From positions 1 to 32,755 of the forward strand of contig JAJBVP010000009.1 of NCBI GenBank assembly GCA_020859755.1: a stretch of DNA of 32,755 bases. Reading direction: 5' to 3'. This document shows, in pieces, positions 20,255-28,301 of the stretch (the first letter of the stretch is position 1; the number at the start of each line of letters is the position of its first letter). The notes under the pieces were generated by a model, which saw nothing but the letters and a program-made list of their open reading frames with translations, was not told where the DNA came from and ran no database searches. This DNA is from Bacteroidales bacterium. GTDB taxonomy: Bacteria > Bacteroidota > Bacteroidia > Bacteroidales > Muribaculaceae. A program made the translations under genes and the position numbers.

Positions 20255-20267
20255 GCGTTATAACAAT

Positions 20268-21545
20268 ATGGCAACATTGGCACCACTGGCCGAGCGCATG
20301 CGTCCCCGCACGCTCGACGATTACATAGGGCAAACCCACCTTGTAGGACCCGACTCGATTCTGCGCCGCATGATCGACTCGGGCAAAATCTCGTCGTTCA
20401 TTCTCTGGGGCCCTCCCGGAGTAGGCAAAACCACGCTCGCCAAGATCATCGCCAACACCACCAAGTCGCCCTTCTACACCCTGAGCGCTGTCCACTCGGG
20501 CGTTAAAGAGGTGCGCGAGGTGCTCGACCGTTGCCGCGCCGATGCCCAAAGCATGTTCAGCCAAGGGCGTCCCATCCTTTTCATCGATGAAATCCACCGG
20601 TTCAACAAGTCGCAGCAGGACAGCCTGTTGGGAGCTGTCGAAAGTGGTATAGTCACCCTCATCGGGGCTACAACCGAGAACCCGTCGTTCGAAGTGATTC
20701 GTCCATTGCTCTCGCGTGCCCAGGTGTACACATTGCGACCGCTTGAAGCCGATGAGTTACAACAGTTGCTCGAGCATGCTATCACGAAGGACGAGGTGCT
20801 CAGTCGACGCGACGTGAAGGTGGAATCCACCGACGCTCTATTCCGATTCGCTGGCGGCGACGCCCGCAAGTTGCTTAATATCTTGGATTTGCTCGAACAA
20901 TCCACCCCGGCGGGCGAGCCTATGGTGATCAACGATATGGTGGTCACCGAGCGCTTGCAGGAGAACCCCGCGGCTTACGACAAGCAAGGGGAGATGCACT
21001 ACGACATCATCTCGGCGTTCATCAAGAGCATACGCGGCTCCGACCCCGACGCGGCTGTCTACTGGATGGCCCGCATGATCGCCGGAGGCGAGGATCCTGA
21101 ATTCATCGCCCGACGCATGGTGATCCTGGCCGCCGAGGATATCGGCTTGGCCAACCCTAACGCGCTGCTGCTGGCCAACGCCACGTTCGACGTGATACAG
21201 AAAATAGGGATGCCCGAGGGGAGGATCCCACTTTCGGAATGCGCTGTGTATCTGGCTACTTCAGCCAAGAGTAATTCGGCTTATCTGGCGATTGACGCAG
21301 CCCTCGATCACGTCAAAAAGACCGGTGACCTTCCCGTGCCGCTTCACCTGCGCAATGCCCCCACCTCCCTAATGAAGGAGATGGGCTACGGCCACGACTA
21401 CAAGTATGCCCACAATTATCCCGGGCATTTCGTCCAGCAACAGTACCTGCCCGACGCTCTTCAGGGAGCTCGCTTCTGGAACCCGGCCGACAACCCCGCC
21501 GAAGCGCGCGCCGCCGACCTCCAACGCGCCCGCTGGGGCAAATAG
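20268..21545 (+). CDS. rarA: Replication-associated recombination protein A (AAA+ ATPase)
   Basis: This 425-residue AAA+ ATPase of the RarA/MgsA/WRNIP1 family acts at stalled replication forks. Walker A GPPGVGKT is at 48-55, Walker B LFIDEIH at 104-110, sensor 1 at GATTENPSFE, and the arginine-finger and lid region follows. The C-terminal tetramerisation region contains GSDPDAAVYWMARMIAGGEDPEFIARRMV and GYGHDYKYAHNYPGHFV. A longer frame open upstream would overlap folA by more than 200 bases and does not resemble the family. The ATG at 20268, 13 bases after folA, is the family start. Confidence 0.96.
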   Translation: MATLAPLAERMRPRTLDDYIGQTHLVGPDSILRRMIDSGKISSFILWGPPGVGKTTLAKIIANTTKSPFYTLSAVHSGVKEVREVLDRCRADAQSMFSQGRPILFIDEIHRFNKSQQDSLLGAVESGIVTLIGATTENPSFEVIRPLLSRAQVYTLRPLEADELQQLLEHAITKDEVLSRRDVKVESTDALFRFAGGDARKLLNILDLLEQSTPAGEPMVINDMVVTERLQENPAAYDKQGEMHYDIISAFIKSIRGSDPDAAVYWMARMIAGGEDPEFIARRMVILAAEDIGLANPNALLLANATFDVIQKIGMPEGRIPLSECAVYLATSAKSNSAYLAIDAALDHVKKTGDLPVPLHLRNAPTSLMKEMGYGHDYKYAHNYPGHFVQQQYLPDALQGARFWNPADNPAEARAADLQRARWGK

Positions 21546-21555
21546 TTAAATTATT

Positions 21556-21568
21556 CGCCAATTTGGCG
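21556..21568. other. Short palindrome CGCCAA-T-TTGGCG
   Basis: A perfect six-base inverted repeat with one central base lies between the rarA stop and the sppA promoter, about 22 bases upstream of the -7 box. This position suits a repressor or activator site, or the base of a weak terminator, but nothing else identifies it. Confidence 0.3.
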
Positions 21569-21589
21569 TTAAATTCACAAAAAATTACC

Positions 21590-21597
21590 TAATTTTG
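21590..21597 (+). promoter_or_regulatory. -7 box of sppA
   Basis: The plus strand reads TAATTTTG, an exact TAnnTTTG match, 33 bases before the sppA ATG. Confidence 0.65.
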
Positions 21598-21629
21598 TAG
21601 CGTCCAATAAAAGTAGGCAATTTATCGCA

Positions 21630-23402
21630 ATGCTCAAGAAATTCTTCATAGCCCTTACCGGCAGTTTGGCGGCTATTTGGATATCGATTATCCTGTTGTT
21701 TATCATGGTCTTGGTGGCTGTGACTACCGCCATAGCGAGCAGCTCCCAAAGCTCGTCGGTAAAAATACGCGACCATAGCATCCTGAAAGTCGACCTCACC
21801 GGTTCCATTCCCGAGCGCATCGAGGGAGGAGGCTCCATAATCGACCAGATTTACCAAACCCAAAGCGACAAGGCTTCCACCTCGGTGAGCGAGATTGTTG
21901 CCGCCATCAACACGGCGGCCAACGACAAACGTATCGACGGCCTATACCTCTATTGCGGTGGAGCGTCGATGGGTATGGCCGGGCGTATCGAGGTGCGCGA
22001 CGCCGTGCTGAATTTCAAGGATTCGGGCAAATGGGTAATCGCCTACGGCGACAACTACACCCAAGGCGACTATATCATCGCCACGGCGGCCGACTCGCTG
22101 ATTGTCAACCCGGCAGGTGCCGTTGAAATTCACGGATTGGCATCCCAAACTATCTACTTCAAGGGCCTGTTGGACAAATTGGGGGTAGAGATGCAGGTGA
22201 TCAAGGTAGGCTCGTTCAAGAGCGCCGTCGAGCCCTATATCCTCACGGGGCCCAGCGAGGCATCGCTCCTGCAACAACGCAGCTACGTCGACGGTATTTG
22301 GAACACCATGGTACCCCTGGTTGCCGAGAGCCGCGGCGTTACCGAGCAGCAAGTGAACATGTGGGCCGACTCCATCGCATTCACCTGGCCCGTTGAGCGC
22401 CTGCTGAAAGAACGCATAGTCACGAGCTCAGCCTACGAGCACACTGTGGATCAGCTGCTGGCCGACCTCACCAAACGCAAGAAAATCGACGACCTGCGCC
22501 TGCTCACCACCAACGAATACGCCCAAGGAACCACCATCCTCCCCTCCGACGGCAGCGATGAAATCGCCGTGCTTTACGCCGTGGGCGACATCAACGACTC
22601 AGGCTCCAAGGGGATCGTCCCCAGCTCCCTTATTCCGATCATCGACGACCTGGCCGACGACGACAACGTTAAAGGCCTTGTGCTACGCGTCAACTCGGGA
22701 GGTGGCAGCGCGTTCGCTTCCGAGCAGATCTGGGAGGCCCTGCAACGATTCAAGGAGAGCGGCAAGCCGTTCTACGTGTCCATGAGCGATTACGCCGCTT
22801 CCGGTGGCTATTACATCTCTTGTGGCGCCGACAAAATTTACGCCATGCCACAGACGCTTACCGGCTCTATCGGAATCTTCGGCATGATCCCCTGCGCGCA
22901 AGGCCTCGTGCACGACAAATTAGGGCTCAACGTATCCACGGTGTCGTCAAACGCCAACGGCGACTTCCCCACGCTCACCGCTCCGATGACGCCCTTCCAG
23001 CGCGCCTCCATGCAAAAGATGGTGGAAGAAGGCTACGAGCTGTTCACTTCCCGCGTGGCCGCTGGCCGTGACATGCCTATCGACTCGGTGAAAGCTATTG
23101 CCGAAGGCCGCGTATGGTACGGAGTGCAAGCCCTTGAGAACGGCCTTGTCGACGAGCTCGGCACCCTCGAGGATGCGATCGTTGACATGACCGACGAGCT
23201 CAAAATCTCATCCTATTCAGTGAATTATTATCCCGAGCTCAACCAGTCGCTCTGGGAGATGATCCTATCGGCCCAGGCCGACATGGAGTACAAGATAGTT
23301 TCCGACCACCTGGGCGACTCCTACCTCCTGTGGGAAGCGTCGCGCTGGCTTGCCGCCCTTTCTCCCCTTCAAGCCCGGGCCGAAAACATCAGGATAGAGT
23401 GA
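21630..23402 (+). CDS. sppA: Signal peptide peptidase SppA, long (67K) type
   Basis: This 590-residue membrane-anchored serine protease degrades cleaved signal peptides. One N-terminal membrane segment is at about 9-35. Tandem S49 domains follow, with the catalytic lysine in the first (Lys197 in VGSFKSAVEPY) and the nucleophile in the second (Ser391 in DYAASGGYYISCG), equivalent to E. coli Lys209 and Ser409. LRVNSGGGSAFASEQIWEAL precedes the nucleophile, where the E. coli protein has a Pro-Gly-Gly. The gene has its own promoter and is followed by a heptad array, then lpxK. Confidence 0.97.
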   Translation: MLKKFFIALTGSLAAIWISIILLFIMVLVAVTTAIASSSQSSSVKIRDHSILKVDLTGSIPERIEGGGSIIDQIYQTQSDKASTSVSEIVAAINTAANDKRIDGLYLYCGGASMGMAGRIEVRDAVLNFKDSGKWVIAYGDNYTQGDYIIATAADSLIVNPAGAVEIHGLASQTIYFKGLLDKLGVEMQVIKVGSFKSAVEPYILTGPSEASLLQQRSYVDGIWNTMVPLVAESRGVTEQQVNMWADSIAFTWPVERLLKERIVTSSAYEHTVDQLLADLTKRKKIDDLRLLTTNEYAQGTTILPSDGSDEIAVLYAVGDINDSGSKGIVPSSLIPIIDDLADDDNVKGLVLRVNSGGGSAFASEQIWEALQRFKESGKPFYVSMSDYAASGGYYISCGADKIYAMPQTLTGSIGIFGMIPCAQGLVHDKLGLNVSTVSSNANGDFPTLTAPMTPFQRASMQKMVEEGYELFTSRVAAGRDMPIDSVKAIAEGRVWYGVQALENGLVDELGTLEDAIVDMTDELKISSYSVNYYPELNQSLWEMILSAQADMEYKIVSDHLGDSYLLWEASRWLAALSPLQARAENIRIE

Positions 23403-23462
23403 AGCATAAAGCATTTAGCATTTAGCATAAAGCATTTAGCATTTAGCATAAAGCATTTAGCC
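23403..23462. repeat. Heptanucleotide array with 21-bp higher-order period
   Basis: Eight exact 7-bp units start one base after the sppA stop, in the order AGCATAA, AGCATTT, AGCATTT, AGCATAA, AGCATTT, AGCATTT, AGCATAA, AGCATTT, then AGCC. Every third unit is AGCATAA, so the array is really a 21-bp repeat made of three heptads. It is the longest array in the window. Confidence 0.92.
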
Positions 23463-23470
23463 AAATACTT

Positions 23471-23514
23471 TCATCCTTTCCTCCTTTAGCCATTTAAAGA
23501 TTTAACGATTTAAG
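23471..23514. repeat. Polypyrimidine element plus TTTAA(A/C)GA words
   Basis: ATCCTTTCCTCCTTTAG, related to the 30-bp element, is followed by CATTTAAAGATTTAACGATTTAAG. Together with the heptad array it makes up the whole sppA-lpxK spacer. Confidence 0.5.
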
Positions 23515-23526
23515 AAAATACCCGCC

Positions 23527-24639
23527 ATGGCCAACAGATTTGTATCCACCTTCATTCTCCTGCCCTTGAGCAAGCTCTACGGGCTGGGAGTAGGGGTGCG
23601 CAATCTGTTGTTCCGCATGGGAATCCTTCACCAGCGCGAGTTTGACGTGCCAGTGGTGGTGATCGGCAACATCGCCGCTGGGGGAACCGGTAAAACACCC
23701 CACACCGAATACGTCATTCAGGCCTTGCGCTCGCGTTACCGCATCGGCGTGATCTCCCGTGGTTATAAGCGCAAAACCAAGGGCTTCGTGCTTGCCTCCC
23801 AGCGATCCACGCCCCTGGACATTGGCGACGAGCCTTACCAGATGTACCACAAATTCGGCAACTCGATACGGCTGGCCGTGTGCGAGGACCGTTGCGCCGG
23901 AATTGACGAGCTGCTGAAAATCGACCCGCAAATCAACCTTATCCTGCTCGACGACGCATTCCAGCACCGCTACGTCAAGCCCACGGTGGCGATCGTCCTC
24001 ACCGAGTTCAACCGCCCGTTCTATATGGACGAGCTACTCCCTCTGGGACGTCTGCGCGAGCCGAAATCGGCCGTGGGTCGTGCCGAGATGATCGTCGTCA
24101 CCAAGTGTCCCGACAAGATCCGACCGATCGAGTACTCGCTGTGTCGCAAGGAGCTGAATCTTAAGCCGTGGCAGAGCCTTTACTTCTCGCGATTCGTTTA
24201 CGGCCAATTGGTGCCGCTATATCCCGACCAGGCCGAGATCGTGCCGCAACTGTCGATGATGACAGGTCGCGACGCAATCCTGGCCATCTCGGGAATCGCC
24301 AACCCAAAGCCCTTGATGAACTATCTCAAGAGCCACAAGGCGCCAGTAAAGCTCGTGGTCTACCCCGACCATCACAACTTCTCGCGCCGCGACATCGACC
24401 AGATAGCGCGCCGATTCGACGCCATCGACGGCGAGCGCAAGATCATCCTCACAACCGAGAAGGACGCCGTGCGCCTGGCCAGCAACCCTTACTTCCCCCA
24501 CCGCCTCAAGCCGTTCATCTTCTACCTCCCTATCTCGGTGGAGATGGATCCCAACACCTCCACCGAGTTCACCAACGTGCTCGTCAATCTCATCCGTGAG
24601 GGCCAAGGCATCGGCGCTCCCATATTAAAAGGAACCTAA
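23527..24639 (+). CDS. lpxK: Tetraacyldisaccharide 4'-kinase
   Basis: This 370-residue inner-membrane-associated kinase adds the 4'-phosphate to the lipid A disaccharide precursor, so the organism makes lipopolysaccharide or lipooligosaccharide. The P-loop is GNIAAGGTGKT (47-57), VISRGYKRKTKG follows, the DEPYQ block and DDAFQHRYVKP carry the conserved acidic residues, and LRE(P)K follows. The N-terminal hydrophobic helix is present. The neighbourhood sppA-lpxK-PNP-thiL is, from memory, common in Bacteroidales. Confidence 0.96.
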   Translation: MANRFVSTFILLPLSKLYGLGVGVRNLLFRMGILHQREFDVPVVVIGNIAAGGTGKTPHTEYVIQALRSRYRIGVISRGYKRKTKGFVLASQRSTPLDIGDEPYQMYHKFGNSIRLAVCEDRCAGIDELLKIDPQINLILLDDAFQHRYVKPTVAIVLTEFNRPFYMDELLPLGRLREPKSAVGRAEMIVVTKCPDKIRPIEYSLCRKELNLKPWQSLYFSRFVYGQLVPLYPDQAEIVPQLSMMTGRDAILAISGIANPKPLMNYLKSHKAPVKLVVYPDHHNFSRRDIDQIARRFDAIDGERKIILTTEKDAVRLASNPYFPHRLKPFIFYLPISVEMDPNTSTEFTNVLVNLIREGQGIGAPILKGT

Positions 24640-24651
24640 CTACCCATTCCC

Positions 24652-24713
24652 GGCGCCCCGCTTCACAACCTTTGGGCGCCCTAAAGCGTTTCAATATTTA
24701 GGGGCTATTCCCC
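24652..24713 (+). other. Two small GC hairpins between lpxK and the PNP gene
   Basis: GGCGCCC at 24652-24658 pairs with GGGCGCC at 24674-24680 across a 15-base loop. GGGG at 24701-24704 pairs with CCCC at 24710-24713. Neither is followed by a U-run, so they are weak terminator candidates or mRNA structure only. Confidence 0.35.
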
Positions 24714-24742
24714 GATTCACCAACTCTAAAACCAAGATCACC

Positions 24743-25567
24743 ATGGCAGAAACAATGTTAGACAAAATCCGCGAAACCGCCGATTACATCCGCTCGCAAG
24801 TAGCCGAGATTCCCGAAACAGCCATTATCCTGGGCACGGGCCTGGGCGCGCTCGTCGACCATATTGACGACAAGCAATACCTCCCTTACACCACAATCCC
24901 CAACTTCCCTGTTTCCACAGTTGAGGGTCACTCGGGCAACCTTATCTTCGGAAAGCTCGGCACCAAGCCCGTCATCGCCATGCAGGGCCGTTTCCACTAC
25001 TACGAGGGATACGACATGAAGCAGGTGACCTTCCCGGTGCGCGTGATGAAAGCGCTGGGTGTCAAGACTCTGTTCGTCTCCAACGCCGCCGGCGGCATGA
25101 ACAAGGAGTTCCGCGTGGGCGACATTATGATCATCACCGACCATATCAACCTCTTCCCCGAGAACCCGCTCCGTGGCAAGAACTACAACGAGCTTGGTCC
25201 CCGTTTCCCGGCCATGACCGAGGCCTACAGCCACCGCCTGGTCAAGCTGGCCGACGAAATCGCCGCCGAGAAGGGAATCCGCGTGATGCACGGCGTATAC
25301 GTGGGCACTCCAGGCCCGACGTTCGAGACCCCGGCTGAGTACGAGTACTTCCGCATCATCGGTGGCGACGCTGTAGGCATGTCCACCGTGCCCGAGGTTA
25401 TCGTGGCACGTCACGGCGACATGGAGGTGTTTGGCGTATCAGTCATCACCGACCTGGGTGGCAAGGATGTAACCGAGGTTCCCTCTCACGAGGAGGTACA
25501 GCGCGCGGCCGAGAAGGCCCAGCCCTTCATGATGGAGATCATGAAAGAGCTCGTCGCCCGCGAATAA
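24743..25567 (+). CDS. punA: Purine nucleoside phosphorylase (trimeric type)
   Basis: This 274-residue cytosolic enzyme splits purine nucleosides with phosphate for salvage. The trimeric PNP/MTAP family is clear from ILGTGLGAL, the phosphate site GRFHYYEGY, SNAAGGMN, VYVGTPGPTFETPAEYEYFRIIGGDAVGMSTVPEVIVARH and VSVITDLGG. Glu195 is equivalent to human Glu201. By unbroken spacing Asp237 falls at the position of human Asn243, the residue that reads the purine 6-position. An Asp here would be expected to widen specificity towards 6-amino purines (adenosine). Confidence 0.93.
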   Translation: MAETMLDKIRETADYIRSQVAEIPETAIILGTGLGALVDHIDDKQYLPYTTIPNFPVSTVEGHSGNLIFGKLGTKPVIAMQGRFHYYEGYDMKQVTFPVRVMKALGVKTLFVSNAAGGMNKEFRVGDIMIITDHINLFPENPLRGKNYNELGPRFPAMTEAYSHRLVKLADEIAAEKGIRVMHGVYVGTPGPTFETPAEYEYFRIIGGDAVGMSTVPEVIVARHGDMEVFGVSVITDLGGKDVTEVPSHEEVQRAAEKAQPFMMEIMKELVARE

Positions 25568-25572
25568 CCCCC

Positions 25573-25592
25573 GAGGGAAATCCCTCTTTATT
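25573..25592 (+). terminator. Possible weak terminator after the PNP gene
   Basis: GAGGG (25573-25577) and CCCTC (25582-25586) close a four-base loop, followed by TTTATT. The stem is only five pairs, and the U-run merges with the polypyrimidine element. Confidence 0.4.
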
Positions 25593-25615
25593 CCTTTCCT
25601 CCTTTCCTCCTTTAA
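25586..25615. repeat. 30-bp polypyrimidine element, copy 2
   Basis: This element is identical over 30 bases to 13052-13081, 12.5 kb away. It is followed by TTTAATGATTTAATGGTTTAAAACTTTAAA-type words and then the CTGAAAA leader of thiL. Confidence 0.85.
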
Positions 25616-25652
25616 TGATTTAATGGTTTAAAACTTTAAATCCCAAATCATT

Positions 25653-25683
25653 AAACTGAAATCTGAAAACTGAAAAATCCCCC
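25653..25683 (+). repeat. CTGAAAA tract before thiL
   Basis: AAACTGAAATCTGAAAACTGAAAAAT and a C-run end two bases before the thiL ATG. The arrangement is very similar to the leader of thyA. Confidence 0.55.
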
Positions 25684-25685
25684 TA

Positions 25686-26714
25686 ATGGAAGTCTCTGAA
25701 TTAGGCGAGTTCGGTCTCATCGACCGACTCACAAGCGATATCAAGCCCGTCAACTCGTCCACCCTCAAGGGGGTGGGCGACGACGGCGCTGTGCTGCAAT
25801 TCCCACCGGATACCGACGTGCTGGTCACCACCGACATGCTGCTCGAGGGCGTGCACTTCGATTTGACCTACGTGCCCCTGAAGCACCTGGGTTACAAATC
25901 GGCGGTGGTTAACTTCTCCGACATCTACGCGATGAACGGTCACCCGCGCCAGATCACTGTGTCGCTCGGCGTGTCGAGCCGCTTCACAGTGGAGCATCTC
26001 GACGCCCTGTACAGCGGCCTGCGCCTGGCATGCGAAATCTACGGGGTGGACTTGATTGGTGGCGACACCTGCGCGTCGCGTCAAGGCTTGGTGATCTCCA
26101 TCACCTGCATAGGCGACGCCCCCAAGGGCAGAGCCGTCTATCGCGACGGAGCCAAGGACACCGACCTGATATGCGTCAGCGGTGACCTCGGTGCTGCCTA
26201 CATGGGCCTCCAATTGCTCGAACGCGAGAAGGTAGCTTCAGCCGGAAAGAAGGACTTCCAGCCCGCGTTCCAAGGCAAGGAGTACCTCGTGGAGCGCCAA
26301 CTCAAGCCCGAGGCTCGCCGTGACGTGATCGACGCTCTGGCCAAGGCCGACATTCTCCCCACGTCGATGATCGACATCTCCGACGGCTTGTCATCCGAGC
26401 TAATGCACATATGCAAGCAGAGCCACACCGGTTGCCGCGTCTACGAGGAGCGTATCCCCATTGATTACCAAACGGCGGTAATGGCCGAGGAACTCAACAT
26501 GAACCTCGTGACAGCCGCTCTCAACGGAGGCGAGGACTACGAGTTGCTGTTCACCGTGCCCCTCCACGCCCACGAGAAAATCCAAAAAATACCTGGCGTG
26601 AAAGTCATCGGCCACATCACTAAGGAGGATCTGGGCTGCGCCCTCGTCACCCGCGACGGCTCGGAGATGGAGCTCAAGGCCCAAGGCTGGAATCCCCTGG
26701 CCAAGCCACAATAG
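25686..26714 (+). CDS. thiL: Thiamine-monophosphate kinase
   Basis: This 342-residue cytosolic kinase phosphorylates thiamine monophosphate to the active cofactor thiamine diphosphate. It has the PurM/ThiL fold: N-terminal SELGEFGLIDRL, GVGDDGAV with metal-binding Asp32-Asp33, TTDMLLEGVHFDL, KSAVVNFSDIYAMNG, LIGGDTCAS, SGDLGAA and DISDGLSSEL, followed by GGEDYELLFTV. The length is normal for the family. The gene probably has its own leader, given the repeat-rich spacer upstream. Confidence 0.96.
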   Translation: MEVSELGEFGLIDRLTSDIKPVNSSTLKGVGDDGAVLQFPPDTDVLVTTDMLLEGVHFDLTYVPLKHLGYKSAVVNFSDIYAMNGHPRQITVSLGVSSRFTVEHLDALYSGLRLACEIYGVDLIGGDTCASRQGLVISITCIGDAPKGRAVYRDGAKDTDLICVSGDLGAAYMGLQLLEREKVASAGKKDFQPAFQGKEYLVERQLKPEARRDVIDALAKADILPTSMIDISDGLSSELMHICKQSHTGCRVYEERIPIDYQTAVMAEELNMNLVTAALNGGEDYELLFTVPLHAHEKIQKIPGVKVIGHITKEDLGCALVTRDGSEMELKAQGWNPLAKPQ

Positions 26715-26747
26715 GGCTGTAAGAGTGATAATGTGAATATGTTAACG

Positions 26748-26779
26748 AGGTTAATAGGTTAACAAGGTTAATAGGTTAA
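26748..26779. repeat. 17-bp period repeat upstream of nusB
   Basis: AGGTTAATAGGTTAA occurs exactly at 26748-26762 and 26765-26779, inside a longer GTTAA/GTTATTACG-rich stretch (26741-26807) just upstream of the nusB -7 box. Confidence 0.75.
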
Positions 26780-26816
26780 TATGTGATGAGGTTATTACGT
26801 TATTACGAAAATTTAG

Positions 26817-26824
26817 TAACTTCG
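26817..26824 (+). promoter_or_regulatory. -7 box of nusB
   Basis: The plus strand reads TAACTTCG, the TAnnTTCG variant, 40 bases before the nusB ATG. Confidence 0.5.
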
Positions 26825-26856
26825 CGCCATAATCACAAAAAGTAGATCTTCGAAAT

Positions 26857-28290
26857 ATGGTAAACAGAATATTGATCAGAATTAAAGTGGTGCAGCTGCT
26901 CTACTCTTATCTGCTCACCCGCAGCGAGTTTCATCTAAAAGAGGCCCCTGGGACCGGCGCCACGCGCGACGCACTGTACGCCTATTCCGTTTACCTGAGG
27001 TTACTTCTCTTTATCCTCGAAATCTCGGGGATACAGGTGCAAGGTCCCAACAAGCTACATCCCCTGGCATCCCTTCGCGGAAAAAATCCCCTGGCCGGCA
27101 CGCGCATGGCGCAGTCGATCAGCTCCATCCCCGCTGTGGCCGACATTATCGCATCGGGTCGACCGTCAATTGACAACCTCGACCCTCTCGCCTTGCGCTT
27201 GCAACAGACGATCGTCAACTCCTCGGCTTTTCTCGACTTCAAGAAGAACAAGAAGGCTGGTCTCGCCGACGAGGTGAAGCTGTGGGGAGCCGTCATCCCC
27301 ACGGTGATCGCCAACAATCCCGACTTCATCGCCACCCTGCGCACCGACGAGGGCTATACCCAGCGCGGTTTTGAGCAAGGCGTAGAGATGGTTCTCGACA
27401 CTCTGTCGTCGTTTGTCGACACCAGGCTCTCCCTGGCCTCGGCCCGCAATGCCCTCCAAACCTCCCTCGACAAGGCCTACGAGCTCTACCATGCCCTCTT
27501 GCTTCTACCTGTGGCAATCACCAAGGAGCAGGAGCAACGCCTCGAGGAGAATCGCAACAAGCATATGCCCACGGCCGAGGATCTCAACCCCAACTTGCGC
27601 TTCGTCAACAACCTCTACCCGCGCATGATTCTGGAGAACCCCGACATCAAGGCCTACCTCAAGGCCCATCCCATCTCGTGGGACGACCAATACCCACTGA
27701 TCAAAGGCTTGCTGCGCGACATCACCGAAAGCGACCTCTATCGCGACTACATGGCCGCGCCGCTCACCGACCCCCATGCCGACATCGCTTTTTGGCGTTC
27801 GGTAATGAAACAGATTATCCTCCCCAGCGACGACTTGGCCGAGACCCTTGAAAATTCCTCGGTATACTGGAACGACGACCTCGATATTATGGGCACATTT
27901 GTCACCAAGACCATGCGCCACATGGAGGTTTCCGGCTCACCGGCCGAGACGCGACTGCTGCCTGAGTTCAAGGACGAAGAGGACGCCCAATTCGGCAACC
28001 AACTGTTTACCCTCGCCATCGACCACGCCGACGAATACCGCGCTCTGGTCGACCGGTTCATCAACCGCAACCAATGGGAAAGCGAGCGATTGGCGTTCAT
28101 GGACGTCGTGATTCTCATTGCGGCCATTGCCGAGCTCGTCGGGTTCCCCAAGATTCCCATCCCCGTCACATTCAACGAGTACATCGAAATCGCTCGTTAC
28201 TACTCTACCTCGCGATCACCCCAATTCATCAACGGAATGCTTCACTCGGTGATCGGCTACCTGCAAAATGAAGGTATAATCCACAAATAA
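26857..28290 (+). CDS. nusB: NusB transcription antitermination factor, enlarged
   Basis: This 477-residue relative of NusB is expected to work with NusE/S10 at boxA RNA in rRNA antitermination. The first ~20 residues (VNRILIRIKVVQLLYSYL) are the NusB helix 1. Residues ~195-477 continue the Bacteroidota-type protein: AYELYHALLLLPVAITKEQEQRLEENRNKHMPTAEDLNPN, ITESDLYRDYMAAP, YWNDDLDIMGTFVTKTM, LPEFKDEEDAQFGNQLF, then the canonical C-terminal AFMDVVILIAAIAELVGFPKIPIPVTFNEYIEIARYYS. Between them lie about 170 extra residues (~25-195) with no family match I know. Bacteroidota NusB is, from memory, about 300 residues. Part of the extra piece (RDALYAYSVYLRLLLFILEISG) looks like a degenerate copy of RNALQTSLDKAYELYHALLLL, suggesting a partial duplication. 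Confidence 0.85.
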   Translation: MVNRILIRIKVVQLLYSYLLTRSEFHLKEAPGTGATRDALYAYSVYLRLLLFILEISGIQVQGPNKLHPLASLRGKNPLAGTRMAQSISSIPAVADIIASGRPSIDNLDPLALRLQQTIVNSSAFLDFKKNKKAGLADEVKLWGAVIPTVIANNPDFIATLRTDEGYTQRGFEQGVEMVLDTLSSFVDTRLSLASARNALQTSLDKAYELYHALLLLPVAITKEQEQRLEENRNKHMPTAEDLNPNLRFVNNLYPRMILENPDIKAYLKAHPISWDDQYPLIKGLLRDITESDLYRDYMAAPLTDPHADIAFWRSVMKQIILPSDDLAETLENSSVYWNDDLDIMGTFVTKTMRHMEVSGSPAETRLLPEFKDEEDAQFGNQLFTLAIDHADEYRALVDRFINRNQWESERLAFMDVVILIAAIAELVGFPKIPIPVTFNEYIEIARYYSTSRSPQFINGMLHSVIGYLQNEGIIHK

Positions 28291-28301
28291 CCCGCCTGCA
28301 C

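Noticed and set aside
20043..20267. N-terminal extension of rarA overlapping folA
   Set aside because: It is read in another frame of folA and gives Ser/Pro/Arg-rich sequence without homology. The family start is at 20268.
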